64,000 bases of DNA from Muscardinus avellanarius (GCA_963383645.1 OY726567.1:72686947-72750946), one strand, 5' to 3'. Positions 10,298-21,446 are shown, numbered from the stretch's first letter. Translations and numbers: made by a program. The notes: generated by a model not told the origin, from the letters alone.

Positions 10298-10456
10298 CTG
10301 GGGATTGAACCCAGGGGCATTCTACCTCCAACCTATATTTTTTATTTTGAAAAGGGGTCTCACTGAATTGCTGAGGCTGGCCTCAAGCCTGCAATCCTCC
10401 TGTTCAGCCTCCCAGGTACTGGCATTTCAGGTGTGTGCTCCCCCAAGCCCAGCTTA
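10298..10456 (-). mobile_element. B1-dID SINE
   Basis: ctggggattgaacccagggg to the altered B1 start gtgtgctcccccaagcccagc. Linker short. Confidence 0.88.
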
Positions 10457-10854
10457 GTTAGGAATTTCTTAAAAGGTATTTTTATTATATCAGTATATTT
10501 TCCTTCTGTAATCACAGAAGGAACTTTGTGTAGCTCACTTTCCTTCTCTCTGAAGAACTTCTTTAGACTTATCTTACAGGGAAGTCTGTTGGCAACACAT
10601 TCCATCATTTTTTTTGGTCTGAGATAGTTTTTATTCTTCACTTTTAAAGAATAATTTTCTGACTCCAGAATTCTAAGTTGGTGGGGCTTTTTTTCTCAAC
10701 CTTCTAAATATTTAATTCTACTCTCTTCTTGTTCACAGAATTTCTAGAAAGAAATAGGCTATAATAACTACCCTTGCTCCTCTGTAGGTAGATGTTTTTT
10801 TTTTTTAACGTGGCTTAATATTTTTTGTCTTTAATTTTATGCAACTTATTTATT
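10457..10854 (-). mobile_element. Old LINE-1/HAL1 fragment, antisense
   Basis: Phrases such as cagggaagtctgttggcaac, ctgagatagtttttattctt and ctgactccagaattctaagt correspond to the antisense L1/HAL1 ORF2 segment also found at 5.7 and 14.3 kb. Confidence 0.6.
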
Positions 10855-11318
10855 TATTTTGGTACTGGGAATTGAACACAGGTGCATTCTATCTTGAGCT
10901 ACACTCTCAGCCATTTTTATTTTTAAATATTTATTTATGTATTTATGTATTTATGTATTTATTTATTTATTTGTGACAGGAATTGAACCCACTGGCGTTC
11001 TACTTCTCAGATATACCCTGGGCCCTATTTTATTTTTTATTTTGGAACAGAGTCTTGCTTAGTTGCTGAAGGTCTCATTAAGGCTGACCATGAACCCACC
11101 TTCCTCCTGTCTCAGCCTCCCAAGTACAGAGATTACAAGCGTGCTCCACCATGCCCAGCAGCCCTTTTTTAAAAAAAAATCTTTTTATTTTGAAAGAGTC
11201 TCACTAGGTTGCCATGGGTTTTGCTAAGTTGTTGAGGTGAGCCTCCAACCTGGGATCCTCCTGTCTCAGACTCCCTAATACTAGGGTGACAGGTGTGTGC
11301 CACTGTGCAGAGCCAGTC
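10855..11318 (-). mobile_element. Nested minus-strand SINEs
   Basis: Outer: dID 10855-10918 and B1 11163-11318. Inner: 10968-11160, with (TTTA/TGTA)n tail at 10925-10968. The outer B1 includes the doubled tctcactaggttgcc / gctaagttgttg block. Confidence 0.85.
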
Positions 11319-12310
11319 TTCTGCAATTTAACTATAATATGCCTACACAGTGTTTTTTGTATTTTACGAGGCTCCTGAAAATGTGGTTTATTGTTAATTA
11401 ATTTTAGAACTTCTCGTGCATTCTTTTCTGTTTCTTGTCCTCCTGGTATTTCCATCACACACATTTTACCTTTTGTAATTGCCCCACCATTCTTAAAAAC
11501 TGTCCCCCATTCTTCTCCTTTTCATTTCGGTTTGGGCAATTTCTGTTGACATTTTTCAGGCTCGCCGCTTCCTTCCACGACTGTGGCCAGTCATCGACTT
11601 GACGACCCCATCAAGAGCATTTTTCATTTCTGCCAGTGTCTTTGATTCTGAAGCTTCCTTTCGAGTCCGTATCCCCACGCCATCTCTCTGCTTACCTGTC
11701 CACCCGTCCTTGCATGCTGTCCCGTGACACCGCTTCCCATCCGAATCCCATGATCCCCGTATCCGTGCCCTCCGGAGGCTGCTTCGGAGGCTTCTCGGAT
11801 TCTCACACTGTGTTTCCTCTGGCCTTCCACCATACCTGCCGATTTTGGCTGGGAGTCGGGCGAGGTCTATCAGGTTGTAGGCACCTTGTAATGTGAGGTC
11901 CATCCTCCCGGGAGCCCGACTGCGTTGACAGTCGGCTGGCGCTGGGAGAAGCTCCCTCCCCTCTCCTCCCTTGCTTTCCCTCCCCTCCTGGCTTGGATTT
12001 TCCTGGAAACTTCCTTCTGAAGAGCCCACGTCTCGGCTCACTGAGATCCACTGTCATCATCCCTGGCTTGGGAGAATCTGAGGAGTACACAGTCTGGAAT
12101 CTTACTGGTACACCTCAGAGTTCTGTCAGCAGGCTGTGCCTTTGAGAAGAACTTCTCAGCCATTTCTCCCTTTCCCCTTCGGTGAGAGAGGGTGCCAGAG
12201 TGGGGACCCGTTATCTAGTGGCCCCGGCCCTCAGTGAAGAGGGTTTTAGAAGTTTGTCTTGGGAGCAGGACCCTGTAGCTGGGAATAGAATGTTCTGAAT
12301 ATATTTCAAA
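11319..12310 (-). mobile_element. Possible L1/HAL1 5' portion, antisense, with GC-rich segment
   Basis: 11319-11560 resembles antisense L1 ORF text (gaacttctcgtgcattcttt, gtttgggcaatttctgttgac). 11560-12310 is GC- and CpG-richer, and gcatttttcatttctgccag looks like the ORF1 to 5' region of a HAL1/L1. Frames on both strands overlap and show no recognised domain. The alternative is unique DNA. Confidence 0.35.
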
Positions 12311-12322
12311 ATGATAATGTTT

Positions 12323-12538
12323 GGCCGGGTGTGGTGGCACACGCTTGTAATCCCAGCATTTGGGAGGCTGAGACTGGAGGATCGTGGTTCGTGGACAGCC
12401 TCAGCTACTTAGTGAGGCCCTTTGCAACTCAGTGAGACCCTGTTTCAAAATAATGAATAAAAAAAGAGGGCAGGGGGGTGTAGCTCGGAGGTCGAATACC
12501 CCTGTGTTCCATCCCCAGACCCGTAAAAAAAAAAAAAA
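12323..12538 (+). mobile_element. B1-dID SINE, gacccg-end subfamily
   Basis: ggccgggtgtggtggcacac to ccatccccagacccg with an A14 tail. Target duplication gataatgttt at 12313-12322 and 12539-12548. Confidence 0.95.
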
Positions 12539-12667
12539 GATAATGTTTTTGATGCACCCCCCCAAGTGTGCAGGGACTCTCCTCGCTCCCCACTGGTGTG
12601 GGAGAAAACTCACAAAGCAAGAGGGTTCCCAAGAGTGGACTCACAGGTATTTTCAAGCTTCCACCAA

Positions 12668-12669
<2 letters not shown>

Positions 12670-12708
<39 letters not shown>
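12670..12708. repeat. (GT)n microsatellite, tail of minus SINE
   Basis: About 19 units immediately ahead of the dID 3' end at 12709. Confidence 0.97.
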
Positions 12709-12711
<3 letters not shown>

Positions 12712-12882
12712 GAGAATTGAACCCGAGGGAGTTCTACCTCTGAGCAACATCCCCCAACCCTATTTTATTTTTATTTCGAAATAGGGTCTTGCTAAGTTGC
12801 TGAGGCTGGTCTCAAACCTGTGATCCTTCTGTCTCAGCCTCCCAAGTGCTGGGATGATAGGTTTGTGCCACCTTGCCCAGCT
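12709..12882 (-). mobile_element. B1-dID SINE
   Basis: attgagaattgaacccgagg to gtgccaccttgcccagc. One copy of the cttagtgag block only. Confidence 0.88.
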
Positions 12883-13330
12883 TTAGTTACATTTTTTGTA
12901 TTTGCATCTGTTAGATTCCTGGTCAAAACAAAAGCAACTCCATTTTGTGAAGGCTTTCCACTTACTAAAAAAGTCCCCATATCTTGCTTACTGGAACTCC
13001 CCTAAAGTCTTGCTTGGCACAAACCACAGGACACCTTTAGATAACCCCTTTTCTGCCTTAAGAACTCTCCACTCTTCCACCTTAAGAACTATCCACCAGA
13101 ATTTGAATTTCCCTCCAAAATAACCTATAGAAACCCTCAGCCTGTAAGCAGTCTCTATCCTTTCCTGGAGACCCCCATGTGCAGGCTTTATCTGAAGACA
13201 ACCTGTTCTGCCCTAGGGCCCACTTGCCCCTCCCTGCCTTCCCTCTCCAACCTTTCAGTGCCCCTACTGTCCCCAGAGGCCTCTGTGCTCTGTAGCCAGT
13301 AACTATACTCACCTGTGTTTCCAGATTTCA
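12883..13330 (+). mobile_element. Possible ERV-type LTR
   Basis: aaaagcaactccattttgtg, then cctatagaaaccctcagcc and a C/T-rich stretch with gcagtctctatcctttcc resemble gammaretrovirus-like LTR wording. Ends and target duplication were not found. Could be unique DNA. Confidence 0.3.
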
Positions 13331-13805
13331 AGGCGGCGTTTTGACTTGCGAGGTCAGTTCCATGGCAGATCTAAGGAGAGGTGTGGATGGCGCGTTTGGC
13401 TGGCCTTTTCTAGTCTCGAGAATGGGAGTAAAGACTTCTAAGCTCCCTAGGCGTTGGCGTGGAAACTGGAAGTCCCTTTCCTGGTTTTCCTTCCTAAGTT
13501 CCCTTTCTTGCTTCCTTGTGGTTATTTGACCCTTTATTTTCAAATTCTGTTTTGATGTATTTATAGTGCTTTTGAATGTATCTTTAGAGATTTGTTATTG
13601 GTTGCTCAAGGTACTTCATTATATATGCCTAACAATCCACAGTCTGGGTTTTCAGTACAGCAAGTGAAATGTAGAAAACTTATTTCTCTTTATGTCCCTT
13701 TATCCTCTCCCATTGATGACGTGATTGTCTCTATATACATTGGGAATTATATCAGAGGAGTACTTTTTGCTTCAACGATCGACCATAATTTGGAAAAACT
13801 CAAGA

Positions 13806-14190
13806 GTCAGACTAGACATGGTGGTGCATGCCTGTAATCCCAGGTCTTGGGAGGTTGAGATAGGAGGATTGCAGATTGGTGGCCAGCCCTCAGAAACCTA
13901 GTGAGTCCTTGGGCGTAACTTTGAGGTAGAATGGGCCTGGCTTAAGCTGGGCATGGTGGCACACTAACCCTAATACTTGGGAGGCTGAGACAGGAGGATC
14001 ACAGGTTCAAAGCCAGCCTCAACAACTTAGTGAGGCCCTCCACAACTTAGTGAGACTCTGTTTCCAAATAAATAAAATTGGGCTGGTGGTTTAACTCAGA
14101 AGTAAAATGCCTCTGGGTTCAATCCCCAGTGTCATAATAAATAAATAAATAAATAAATGGCCTGAGTTAATCCCAAGTACCCAAAAAAAA
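13806..14190 (+). mobile_element. Nested plus-strand B1-dID SINEs
   Basis: Outer: 13806-13942 and 14158-14190. Inner: 13943-14157, complete with doubled cttagtgagg block and (AATA)n tail. gggcctggcttaa near 13931 and tggcctgagttaa near 14159 are the approximate duplication. Confidence 0.8.
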
Positions 14191-14352
14191 GTAAAAGAAA
14201 GAAAACTCAGGAGTAGAAGAGTCTGTCGTATTCTTTCTTCTGGCAAGACATATTCTTTTGTCATTTTCTTTCTGTTTAGGGAACTTTGGTAAGTCACTCT
14301 TTTAGCACAGGTCTTCCAGCAACAGATACTTTAGCTTCTCGTCATTCAAAAT

Positions 14353-14490
14353 GTCTGGAGTGCCAAGTGCAGCAGGACACCCCCGTAGTCCCAGCCACTC
14401 TGGAGGCTGAGGCGGGAGGATCCCTTAAGTCCAGGAGTTCGAGTGCAGCCAGCAACATATGGAGAACTCATCTCTTGAAAATAAAGGCGA
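14353..14490 (+). mobile_element. 7SL-derived monomer of FLAM/proto-B1 type
   Basis: cccgtagtcccagccactct, ggaggctgaggcgggaggat and ttaagtccaggagttcgagt follow 7SL RNA/Alu-left-monomer wording rather than the local B1 (no cagcaacttagtgag). No dID is attached. Inserted in the antisense old L1. Confidence 0.7.
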
Positions 14491-14656
14491 ACAAACAAAA
14501 TATCTTAATTTATCCTTTATTTCTGAAGGATATTTTTCGTGAAAGCTCTTGATTGACAGTTCTGTTATTTGCATTGTTTCTCTCCTATATGTGAGATCTC
14601 ATTTCTCTCTCGGTGCTTTTTAGAGCTTTTACCCCCCCTCCTTCTCCACCTCTGCC

Positions 14657-14662
14657 TCCTAT

Positions 14663-14701
<39 letters not shown>

Positions 14702-14882
14702 TTTTGGCGGTACTGGGGATTAAACTACACAGGGGCATGCTACCTCTCAAGCTACATCTCCAGCCCTTTTATTTTTGAAACAGGGTCTTGCTAAGTTCAT
14801 GAAGCTGGCCTCGAACCCGCAATCCTCCTCTCTCCGTCTCTCAAGTACTGGAATTATAGTTGTGTGTCACGGCATTCAGCTT
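14657..14882 (-). mobile_element. B1-dID SINE with (ATTT)n tail
   Basis: Tail 14657-14704 (about 12 units), dID and B1 14705-14882. CpG remnants at ccgcaatcctcc and ccgtctctc. Confidence 0.9.
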
Positions 14883-15134
14883 CAACTTTGTTTTTAAACC
14901 AAAAAGTTGTCCATAAACTTGACTGTGATGTGGATTGGTTTAGATTATCCTATTTGGGATTTAGTCGACTTCTCAAATCTGTAAATTTATGTCTTCTATC
15001 AAATTTGTAGACTCTTCGACCACCCCTCCTTTGAATACTTTTCAGCCCCACCCACCTCTTCCTCTTGTGATCTCAGATGGCACCAACGTCAGATCTTTTC
15101 TTACAGTGCCACACACCCCTTGAAGTGCTGTCTT

Positions 15135-15205
15135 TCTTCCTTGTTTCCTTCTTTCCTTCCTTTCTTCCTTTCCTTCCTCTCTTCCTTCCTTCCTTCCTCC
15201 CATTT
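15135..15205. repeat. (CTTC)n pyrimidine tract
   Basis: Imperfect CTTC/CTTTC run within the antisense L1. Confidence 0.85.
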
Positions 15206-15524
15206 TATTTTCCTAGTATATTTTCTCTGTTGTTCAGATTGTATAATTTGTCTTGCTCTATCTTCAAGTTTACTAATCTTTCTTCTGTCCACTTCATTCT
15301 GCCCTTAAGCCCAACCACTGAGGTTTTATTTTTCAATTCTGAAATTTTCATTTGATTCTTTTGTGATATCTTCCATTCCTATGCTGAGACTTTCTATATA
15401 TTTTCATTCATTTCAACGGTTCATAACCCTTGTTGAAGCATTTTATGATGGGTGCTTTAAAACCTTGATCAGATAATTATCTTTGTTGTGGTTGGTTTTG
15501 TTTTTCACAGCAATGGGGGTCAGA

Positions 15525-15665
15525 CCAAATGTTGAGTACATCCTCAGAATAACAGAAACGTAATTTTGTAGAGCTCTGGAGGCTGGAGCTGGAGACTCTG
15601 AAGGGAGAATCATTCAAGGACTAGGCCTCATGGTTCATGGCTTTCGGTTGCTACAGGTAATATTC
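15525..15665 (-). mobile_element. Possible MaLR (MLT-like) fragment, antisense
   Basis: acagaaacgtaattttgtag, agctctggaggctggagctg and ctgaagggagaatcattcaa match the antisense wording of MLT-type LTRs. Short and decayed. Confidence 0.4.
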
Positions 15666-15756
15666 TTTCTATACATGGGAGTTGCTGTTTCCAGAATTTC
15701 TTCTTCTTCCCTTTCTTTCTTTTTCTTCTTCTTTTATTTTTTTAATTTTTTGGGGG

Positions 15757-15935
15757 GGAGGTACTGAGTATTGAACCTAGGGATGTTCTATCACTGAGCT
15801 AATTCTGGAGCCCTTTTTATCTTTTATTTTGAAACAAGGCTTTTCTAAGTTGCCCAGGTTGGCCTTGAACTTGCAATTCTCCTGCTTTAGCCTCCCAAGT
15901 ACTGGGATGATGGGCATGCAACACTGCCCCTGGCT
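15757..15935 (-). mobile_element. B1-dID SINE, old
   Basis: gaggtactgagtattgaacc to gggcatgcaacactgcccc. Diverged. ID-like text atcactgagctaattctgga. Confidence 0.82.
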
Positions 15936-16159
15936 TATTTCTACGGCTTTTTATTTTAAAAATATTAATTTTTTCCTTCATTCTTATCTGCCTAGTTTTT
16001 GATGATTACTCTGATCTTGTCTTAGGGGTGTTTTCCCTCCTTTACCTCTGAGTATTATAATTATATTTATTTGAAGTCCTTTTCAGATTTCTCCAACATT
16101 TGCATTCCTTGGTAGGACTGAGTTCCTGGATCCTCTTCTATAAGATAGATATGCTTTGT

Positions 16160-16376
16160 TAGCTGGGTATGGTGGCGCTCATCTATAACCCCAGTATATG
16201 GGAGACTGAGACAGTAGGATTGCTGGATCACGGCCAGTCTTAACAGTTTAGCGAGATTCTCAGCAACTTAGGGAGGCCCAATTCTGAAACAAATAAAATA
16301 GGGCTGAGGGCAGAATGCCACCCTAGGATCAGTCCCCAGTAAAACACCACACACACACACACACACACACACACAA
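16160..16376 (+). mobile_element. B1-dID SINE with (CA)n tail
   Basis: agctgggtatggtggcgctc to gatcagtccccagtaaaac, then (CA)n at 16347-16373. The dID A-box side is lost. Confidence 0.82.
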
Positions 16377-17280
16377 TATAATATGCCTTAGAATTTTGGT
16401 TTGAAAGCTCATCTTGCATCTAGGGGCTACATGTGTGCATGCATATGTGTGCATATGTGTATGTGTGTGCATGAATCCCTACCCTGGGATCCTCCCCCTC
16501 TTTAACTGACAGTGCTGTAGTCCCCTCTGTCTAGCCTGCCAGGTTCCAGAGTGACCAGCACTTATGTAGGTGGCTCAGGACTTATGTCCCACAGCCCCCA
16601 TAGACATGGACTGTACTGACCCTCACTCAGCTCCCCCTCTCTGATCATTCCCACCACCTTGTGCAATTGCTTGGGTAACTGTTATGATGTTTTAGTCTTT
16701 ATTCCTCGATGGAAAAGTCCTTCCCAGACCAGACACAGTCCTGGAATGCACGAAAGCCATTTCATTCCCCCTACCTAGCAGGATTTAGCTCCCAAAGTAT
16801 CTACATGTTTTTTTTTTTTCAAGGGCAGTTAAGTCTTCAAATATATTTTTATACCTTAGTCACTGTGTCTAGGATTTTGGAGGTGGAAGCAGAAAAGAAT
16901 GATGTGAAGTCATGATGCCATTTTTTATGGGAAACAATCTCTTCCTACCTCTGGCTTTGACGAAGGAGCCGGCTTCATGGAGCATGGATTGCCTTGGTGT
17001 TTCAGGTACTGTCCTAATTAGCTCATGGCCAGGGGTTTGCTTGATAACTGTATTAAGTCTGGATAATGATAACAATCCTTTTGGAGGACAATTTACCTAT
17101 ACTTTAGATTTTTTCAATCAAAAACCTCAAATTGCAAAATTATATATTTCAAGCATGTATTAACTTGGGTAACGAAAGTAAAAGAAGCAAACGTAGAATC
17201 TTGGAACATCACTGATGTCCCGCTCTGATGCCCAATTATAGTATTTTTGTAAAATCACAAAGACAATAAGAGGACGTGCG
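16377..17280. other. Unique DNA
   Basis: Contains a short (TGCA/TG)n stretch at 16430-16465. Overlapping short frames at 16709-17163 show no domain. Text becomes cleaner and CpG-retaining toward 17.2 kb. Confidence 0.4.
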
Positions 17281-17284
17281 GTTT

Positions 17285-17950
17285 CTTCTCTTAAAGGCAT
17301 TTATTTATTTATTTATTTTTAGCACAAACTTGGGTCTCTAAGCCACGGAGCCAAACAAGGTTTCTGCTAACAGTTCGCCCCGATTGTTGTTCTCATTCCA
17401 TCCAGGTGATCAGCCAAAACACGTCTGGTCGAAAATAGCAATTTTGCCCACCCCCCTAATCCACTTCCTTTTTTCCTCCCCCATCACCACTTCAATTTGG
17501 CCGTAATTGTACTGTTCCCATAACAACAGCCAAATAACTGGATCTTTGTGCAGGGCTTATAACAGGGTTGTCCACAAAGCCGCTGGCAACGCTGCACAGA
17601 CCCTGTATGTCAGCAGCTCACAAAAGAGACAGCTATCAGGGGGAACGGTTCTTGGCAGCTCCGAGTCAAACTCGCAGCTGATTATCGCCGCTGCGTTTCT
17701 GAGCTGCGACACGGCCCCCCGTATATCTCCCCCATTCCTTCCATGCACTCTGTCTTCGGACTCTCATTCCCTCGTGGCCTGCAGGGATATTAAAAAATGC
17801 ATACACGGAGAGCACACAACAAAAACTCTTTCCCTGCCTGCATAGATTGCGGGAAATTGCAGCGAAGATCAAGGAGCCTCATTTGTGAGGAGGTCTCAGG
17901 GCTGTGCTTTGGATTTTGTGATTGCAAACAGCAGTGCCAAGAATCTACCT
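17285..17950. promoter_or_regulatory. Candidate conserved enhancer-like element
   Basis: Repeat-free DNA with retained CpG and several SOX-type ATTGT/ACAAT cores (gattgttgttctcattcc, cccataacaacagcc), a CCAAT-like word and homeodomain-type cgtaattgtac. The open frames on both strands are incompatible with each other and lack domains, so a non-coding role is likelier. Inference. Confidence 0.4.
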
Positions 17951-17954
17951 TTAT

Positions 17955-17955
<1 letters not shown>

Positions 17956-17998
<43 letters not shown>
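17956..17998. repeat. (GT)n microsatellite
   Basis: About 21 units. Unlike most GT runs here it is not attached to a SINE but sits in unique DNA. Confidence 0.97.
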
Positions 17999-18965
17999 GT
18001 ACCCTCTTTTTTGCTGAGCCACCGTGTGATCTCAAGGAGCAAATCTGTTATCAGGGTACCAGAACTGGCTGGGAAGCTGTCTTTGTTGCAGCCTGAAAAG
18101 TATGTCAAGCTAAGTTAGACGTTCCCTACCAACCACTATTTTGATCTCTCAGCAATAAATAAATAAGCCAGCCACCATGGGTAGACCTGGAGTCAAATCC
18201 CACATCCTCTCTGAATTTAGGACTAGGACTTTGTAAACTGACAGCTCGCATACCCTTATAGGTACATCGCCAGTACACAGCTTGTCTTGGCTTTGGCCAA
18301 AATCCTGGGAGCAGGGAAGGTAAGGGGAGATGGCAGAAGCAAGGAATTCTGCACCCTGCTCGCCTCCAAACGCAGATCCACAGGGCTTGGTTATGAGCCG
18401 GAACTGCAGAAGGAAAAAACTGCAGTGGGAAAGCTATCCGAAGAAACCTTTCTCTCCCCTGCTGCCAGAGACCATCTCTGCTGCCCAGCCTGGGCTGGTT
18501 CCTGGCAACAAGGTGGGCTTTGAGACCTGTGGACCTCTGATTGGGCTCCTCAGAAATGGGTTTCAAATGCATCGCTTGAGATGAAAATTCAGTTTTTCAC
18601 CTGGCCAGAGATAAAGCCAATGTTTTACATCGTCAGGAATTGGGGTCGTCTTTCTGAGCAGTCTCTTGCGTTTTACCGATGGCTCGATCAATCCCATGTG
18701 CATTGCGATCTGCTCTGCTGTTCGGCCATGCGACATGTGGTGCACAGGCCAGCAGCAGCGGCAGCAGCAGCGGCAGCCACCCCGAGACTCAGACCCCAGG
18801 GCCCCAGACACACCGCAGATCTGCATTTTAACTGGAGGCCCAGGTGGCGTCAGCGCAGGCACTGTCGTGCCAGGCGCCACCTTGACAAGTCCTGAGAGCG
18901 CTCTCAGTGTTACCCTTCTGTGGCGGGGTTGAAACTGTGGGGTATCTTCTAGAAGAAGCACTCTA
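17999..18965. promoter_or_regulatory. Unique CpG-retaining block, candidate conserved element
   Basis: Mixed-complexity DNA with clustered CpG at 18600-18920 (ccgatggctcgatcaatccc) and an imperfect CAG/CGG run at 18750-18782. The minus frame 18563-18985 has no splice context or family I know. An unrecognised exon cannot be excluded. Confidence 0.35.
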
Positions 18966-19140
18966 GAGCTGGTACGGTGCTGCATACCTGGAATCTCAGG
19001 GCTTGGGAGGCTGAGACAGGAGGATCACAGGTTTGAGGCCAGCGCATGGTAACTTTGCATGACTCTCTTTCAGAATAAAAAAGGCTTGGGAGTGTATCTC
19101 AGAGGTAGAATGCCCCTTGGCTCAATCCTCATTATCAGAG
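18966..19140 (+). mobile_element. B1-dID SINE, old
   Basis: agctggtacggtgctgcata to ttggctcaatcctcattatc, followed by a (GACAGACG)-like tail to 19185. Confidence 0.78.
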
Positions 19141-19239
19141 AGAGACAGACGGACAGACGAGCAGACAGACAGAGAGACAGATGGAAGTACTTTGGAATTT
19201 GAGAGAGAAGTACTTTGGAATTTTTGTTTCAAAGTTCGT

Positions 19240-19436
19240 AAGTATTCAGCATTCAGGAAGCTGAGACCGGAGAATCGCGGTTCATGGACAGCCTCAGCTA
19301 CTTAGTGAGGCCCTTCACAACTCAGCGAGACCCTATTTCAAGAAATAAAAATAAAGACTAAAAAAAAACAGGGCTGGGGGTGTAGCTTGGAGATATAATG
19401 TCCCTGGGTTCCATCCCCAGTACTGCAAAAAAAAAG
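19240..19436 (+). mobile_element. B1-dID SINE, 5'-truncated
   Basis: Begins at cagcattcaggaagctgaga and ends ccatccccagtactgcaaaa. Two cttagtgagg/actcagcgagac blocks present. Confidence 0.85.
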
Positions 19437-19454
19437 GTTCTTAAGTGTATGTGG

Positions 19455-19535
19455 GGGGGGGGGTCTGCATTGGTGCATGTATATATTTGCATATCTGTGC
19501 ATTTATACACATATATGCGTACTTATGTGTGTGCA

Positions 19536-19572
<37 letters not shown>
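19455..19572. repeat. G run and (GT)n/(TATG)n complex
   Basis: An 11-base G run at 19453-19463, irregular TGCATATx, then (GT)n 19537-19571. Confidence 0.9.
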
Positions 19573-19574
<2 letters not shown>

Positions 19575-19644
19575 CTGTCCCCTGTGAGCCCCTGGAGAGC
19601 TCAGTTGGGAACACAGAACTCACAGTTGATTCTGCCCAAGTTTG

Positions 19645-19815
19645 ACTTGTGACTCCAGGACCCACCAGCCAACGGCCTCATCGACTCAGATCTCAGTCTG
19701 TTCATCTTTTCGGTGGGCCTAATGATACCAGCCCCACTCTGTTGTAATAAAGATTAAAATAAGGTATATAAATCCCTTAGTCGAGAGCCTGGCACAAAGT
19801 GGTGCTGAAACCATC
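19645..19815 (+). mobile_element. MIR
   Basis: gactcagatctcagtctgtt, tcatcttttcggtgggcctaa, gttgtaataaagattaaaat and agagcctggcacaaagtggt match the MIR core and 3' end. Confidence 0.75.
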
Positions 19816-19899
19816 ACCACATCATTAGAATTGCCTTCAGTTTTCTTGGAGGCACAACCTAGGACAGTAAAATGCACAAATCAGTGTGTGTTGGGGGGA

Positions 19900-20083
19900 G
19901 GCCCTGGAGACTGAACCCAGGGTGCTTTATCACTGAGCGACATCCTCAATACTTTTTTTATTCTTTATTTTGGAACAGAGTCTTGTTAAGTTGCTGAGCA
20001 TGGCCTCAACCCTATAATCCTTCTGTCTCAGCCGCCCAAGTACTGGGATTACAGGAGTGTGCCACCATGCCTGGCTTAAAGTA
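19900..20083 (-). mobile_element. B1-dID SINE
   Basis: ctggagactgaacccagggt to caggagtgtgccaccatgcc. dID has tttatcactgagcgacatcc. Confidence 0.87.
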
Positions 20084-20790
20084 CATAAATCTTAAGTATA
20101 GCGCTCCAGGGACGTCTTGCCTATGCAGCCCTAGGTGACCGCAGCCCTCGTCCACATATGGAATGTTTGCAGCCTGCCAGAAGCTCCCCTGTCAGGCTGC
20201 CACTTAAGAGGAATAAAAGACCAGCCTTTGCTGTCAGGGGCAAGACATAAAAAATACAAGAAATTGTTAGTAGCAGTCACTAGGGAATGTAGGCTGGGCG
20301 CCATGTGGTACACTGGCCATTGTAAGGAGGGCAGAGAGGTTAGGGGAGGTAGAACCTATGGACATTTGAGGAAGGCTGTTTAGGGTGGGAAACTCTGAAT
20401 AACCTCTGTACCTCCAGAGGTAAGGGAGAAACTCTTCCCCTTCTCAGATAATGACCCTGAATGTTGAATTAGTTGTAATAATAGAGATGAGATTCCATTT
20501 TCATCTCCCAGAGTTCTTGCTCCACCAGGTTACGTGTTGGCCTGTCGGCGGGTGTGAGAAGCTAGCTCAGAAGTCTGTGGCTGCCCTTCAGAAGTGTTTG
20601 TGATCGCCTCCTCATGACTTCGAAAGGGTGGGAGTTTTACAGGAGAGTTCAGGGGAGACTTCCGCGGGAGGAGACACTGGACATTCCTCTGGATGGACAA
20701 TGAAGCAGAAGGAAATGAGGGAAAAGAACACAGTCCTGACAGTCCTGGCTCCCACAGAACAGACCCATCAGATCCAGCTCTGGTGCAAAT
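20084..20790. other. Unique DNA
   Basis: No repeat recognised. Open frames 20135-20383 (+) and 20131-20313 (-) overlap and carry no domain. May include unrecognised LTR DNA around 20140-20350. Confidence 0.4.
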
Positions 20791-20791
20791 C

Positions 20792-20792
<1 letters not shown>

Positions 20793-20835
<43 letters not shown>
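20793..20835. repeat. (GT)n microsatellite, SINE tail
   Basis: About 20 units abutting the minus SINE at 20836. Confidence 0.97.
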
Positions 20836-20836
<1 letters not shown>

Positions 20837-21005
20837 TGCTGGGACTTGGACCCAGGATCATTCTATCTCTGAGCTTCAGCCCCAGCTCTTTTATTTTATT
20901 TTGAAACAGGGTCTCACTAGGTTGCAAAGGGTCTTGCTAAATTGCTGAGGCTGGCCTCGAACCTGCAATCTTTCTGTCTCTGCCTCCCAAGTCCTGGCCA
21001 TTAGA
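20836..21005 (-). mobile_element. B1-dID SINE, 5' end decayed
   Basis: gctgggacttggacccagga to ctcccaagtcctggccatta. The B1 start is missing. Confidence 0.85.
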
Positions 21006-21244
21006 TCAGACTTCAGTACTATGGGTTTGTCAAACCCAAGAGCAGAGTGTGTGGACAGGACAACAGCAGGAGCTCCTCCAGCATGGCCAGCTTCTGACCA
21101 AGAGACGATGGCTCAGCCGAGGAGCAGTTTTCCATCCTCCTTGTTGCTCTTCCTGAGTAAGCCCAGGGAAGATGCATGGGCTTCAAGAACAGGGACACCC
21201 ATCTGAAGGCAAGAGAAAAACTGCCTCTTAAAAAGAAAAAGAAA
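21006..21244. other. Unique DNA
   Basis: Nothing recognised. Confidence 0.4.
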
Positions 21245-21446
21245 AGCCGGGCATGGTGGCACACGCTTGTAATCCCAGTATCCCGGAGGATGAGACAGGA
21301 GGATCACCGTTTGAGGACAGCCTCCGCTACTAGTGAGGCCCTCCATAACTTGGTGAGACCCTGTTTCAAAATAAAGAATAAAAAATAGGGCAGGCAGTGT
21401 AGTTCAGGGGTCAAATGTCCCTAGGTTCCATCCCCAGACCCGCAAA
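21245..21446 (+). mobile_element. B1-dID SINE, gacccg-end subfamily
   Basis: agccgggcatggtggcacac to ccatccccagacccgcaaaa. Confidence 0.92.

Larger units (their letters stand above)
13331..16150 (-). mobile_element. Old LINE-1/HAL1 ORF2 region, antisense, interrupted
   Basis: Segments 13480-13805, 14190-14350, 14493-14655, 14883-15505 and 15940-16150 read as one antisense L1. Marks: ctatcttcaagtttactaat, ctttcttctgtccacttcat, tatgctgagactttctatat, tgttgaagcattttatgatg and gctttaaaaccttgatcaga. Three or more SINEs, a FLAM-like monomer and a possible MaLR piece sit inside it. No intact frame. Confidence 0.75.

Noticed and set aside
18126..18572. 148-codon minus frame
   Set aside because: No domain recognised, overlapping plus frames are equally open, and the region reads better as non-coding conserved DNA.
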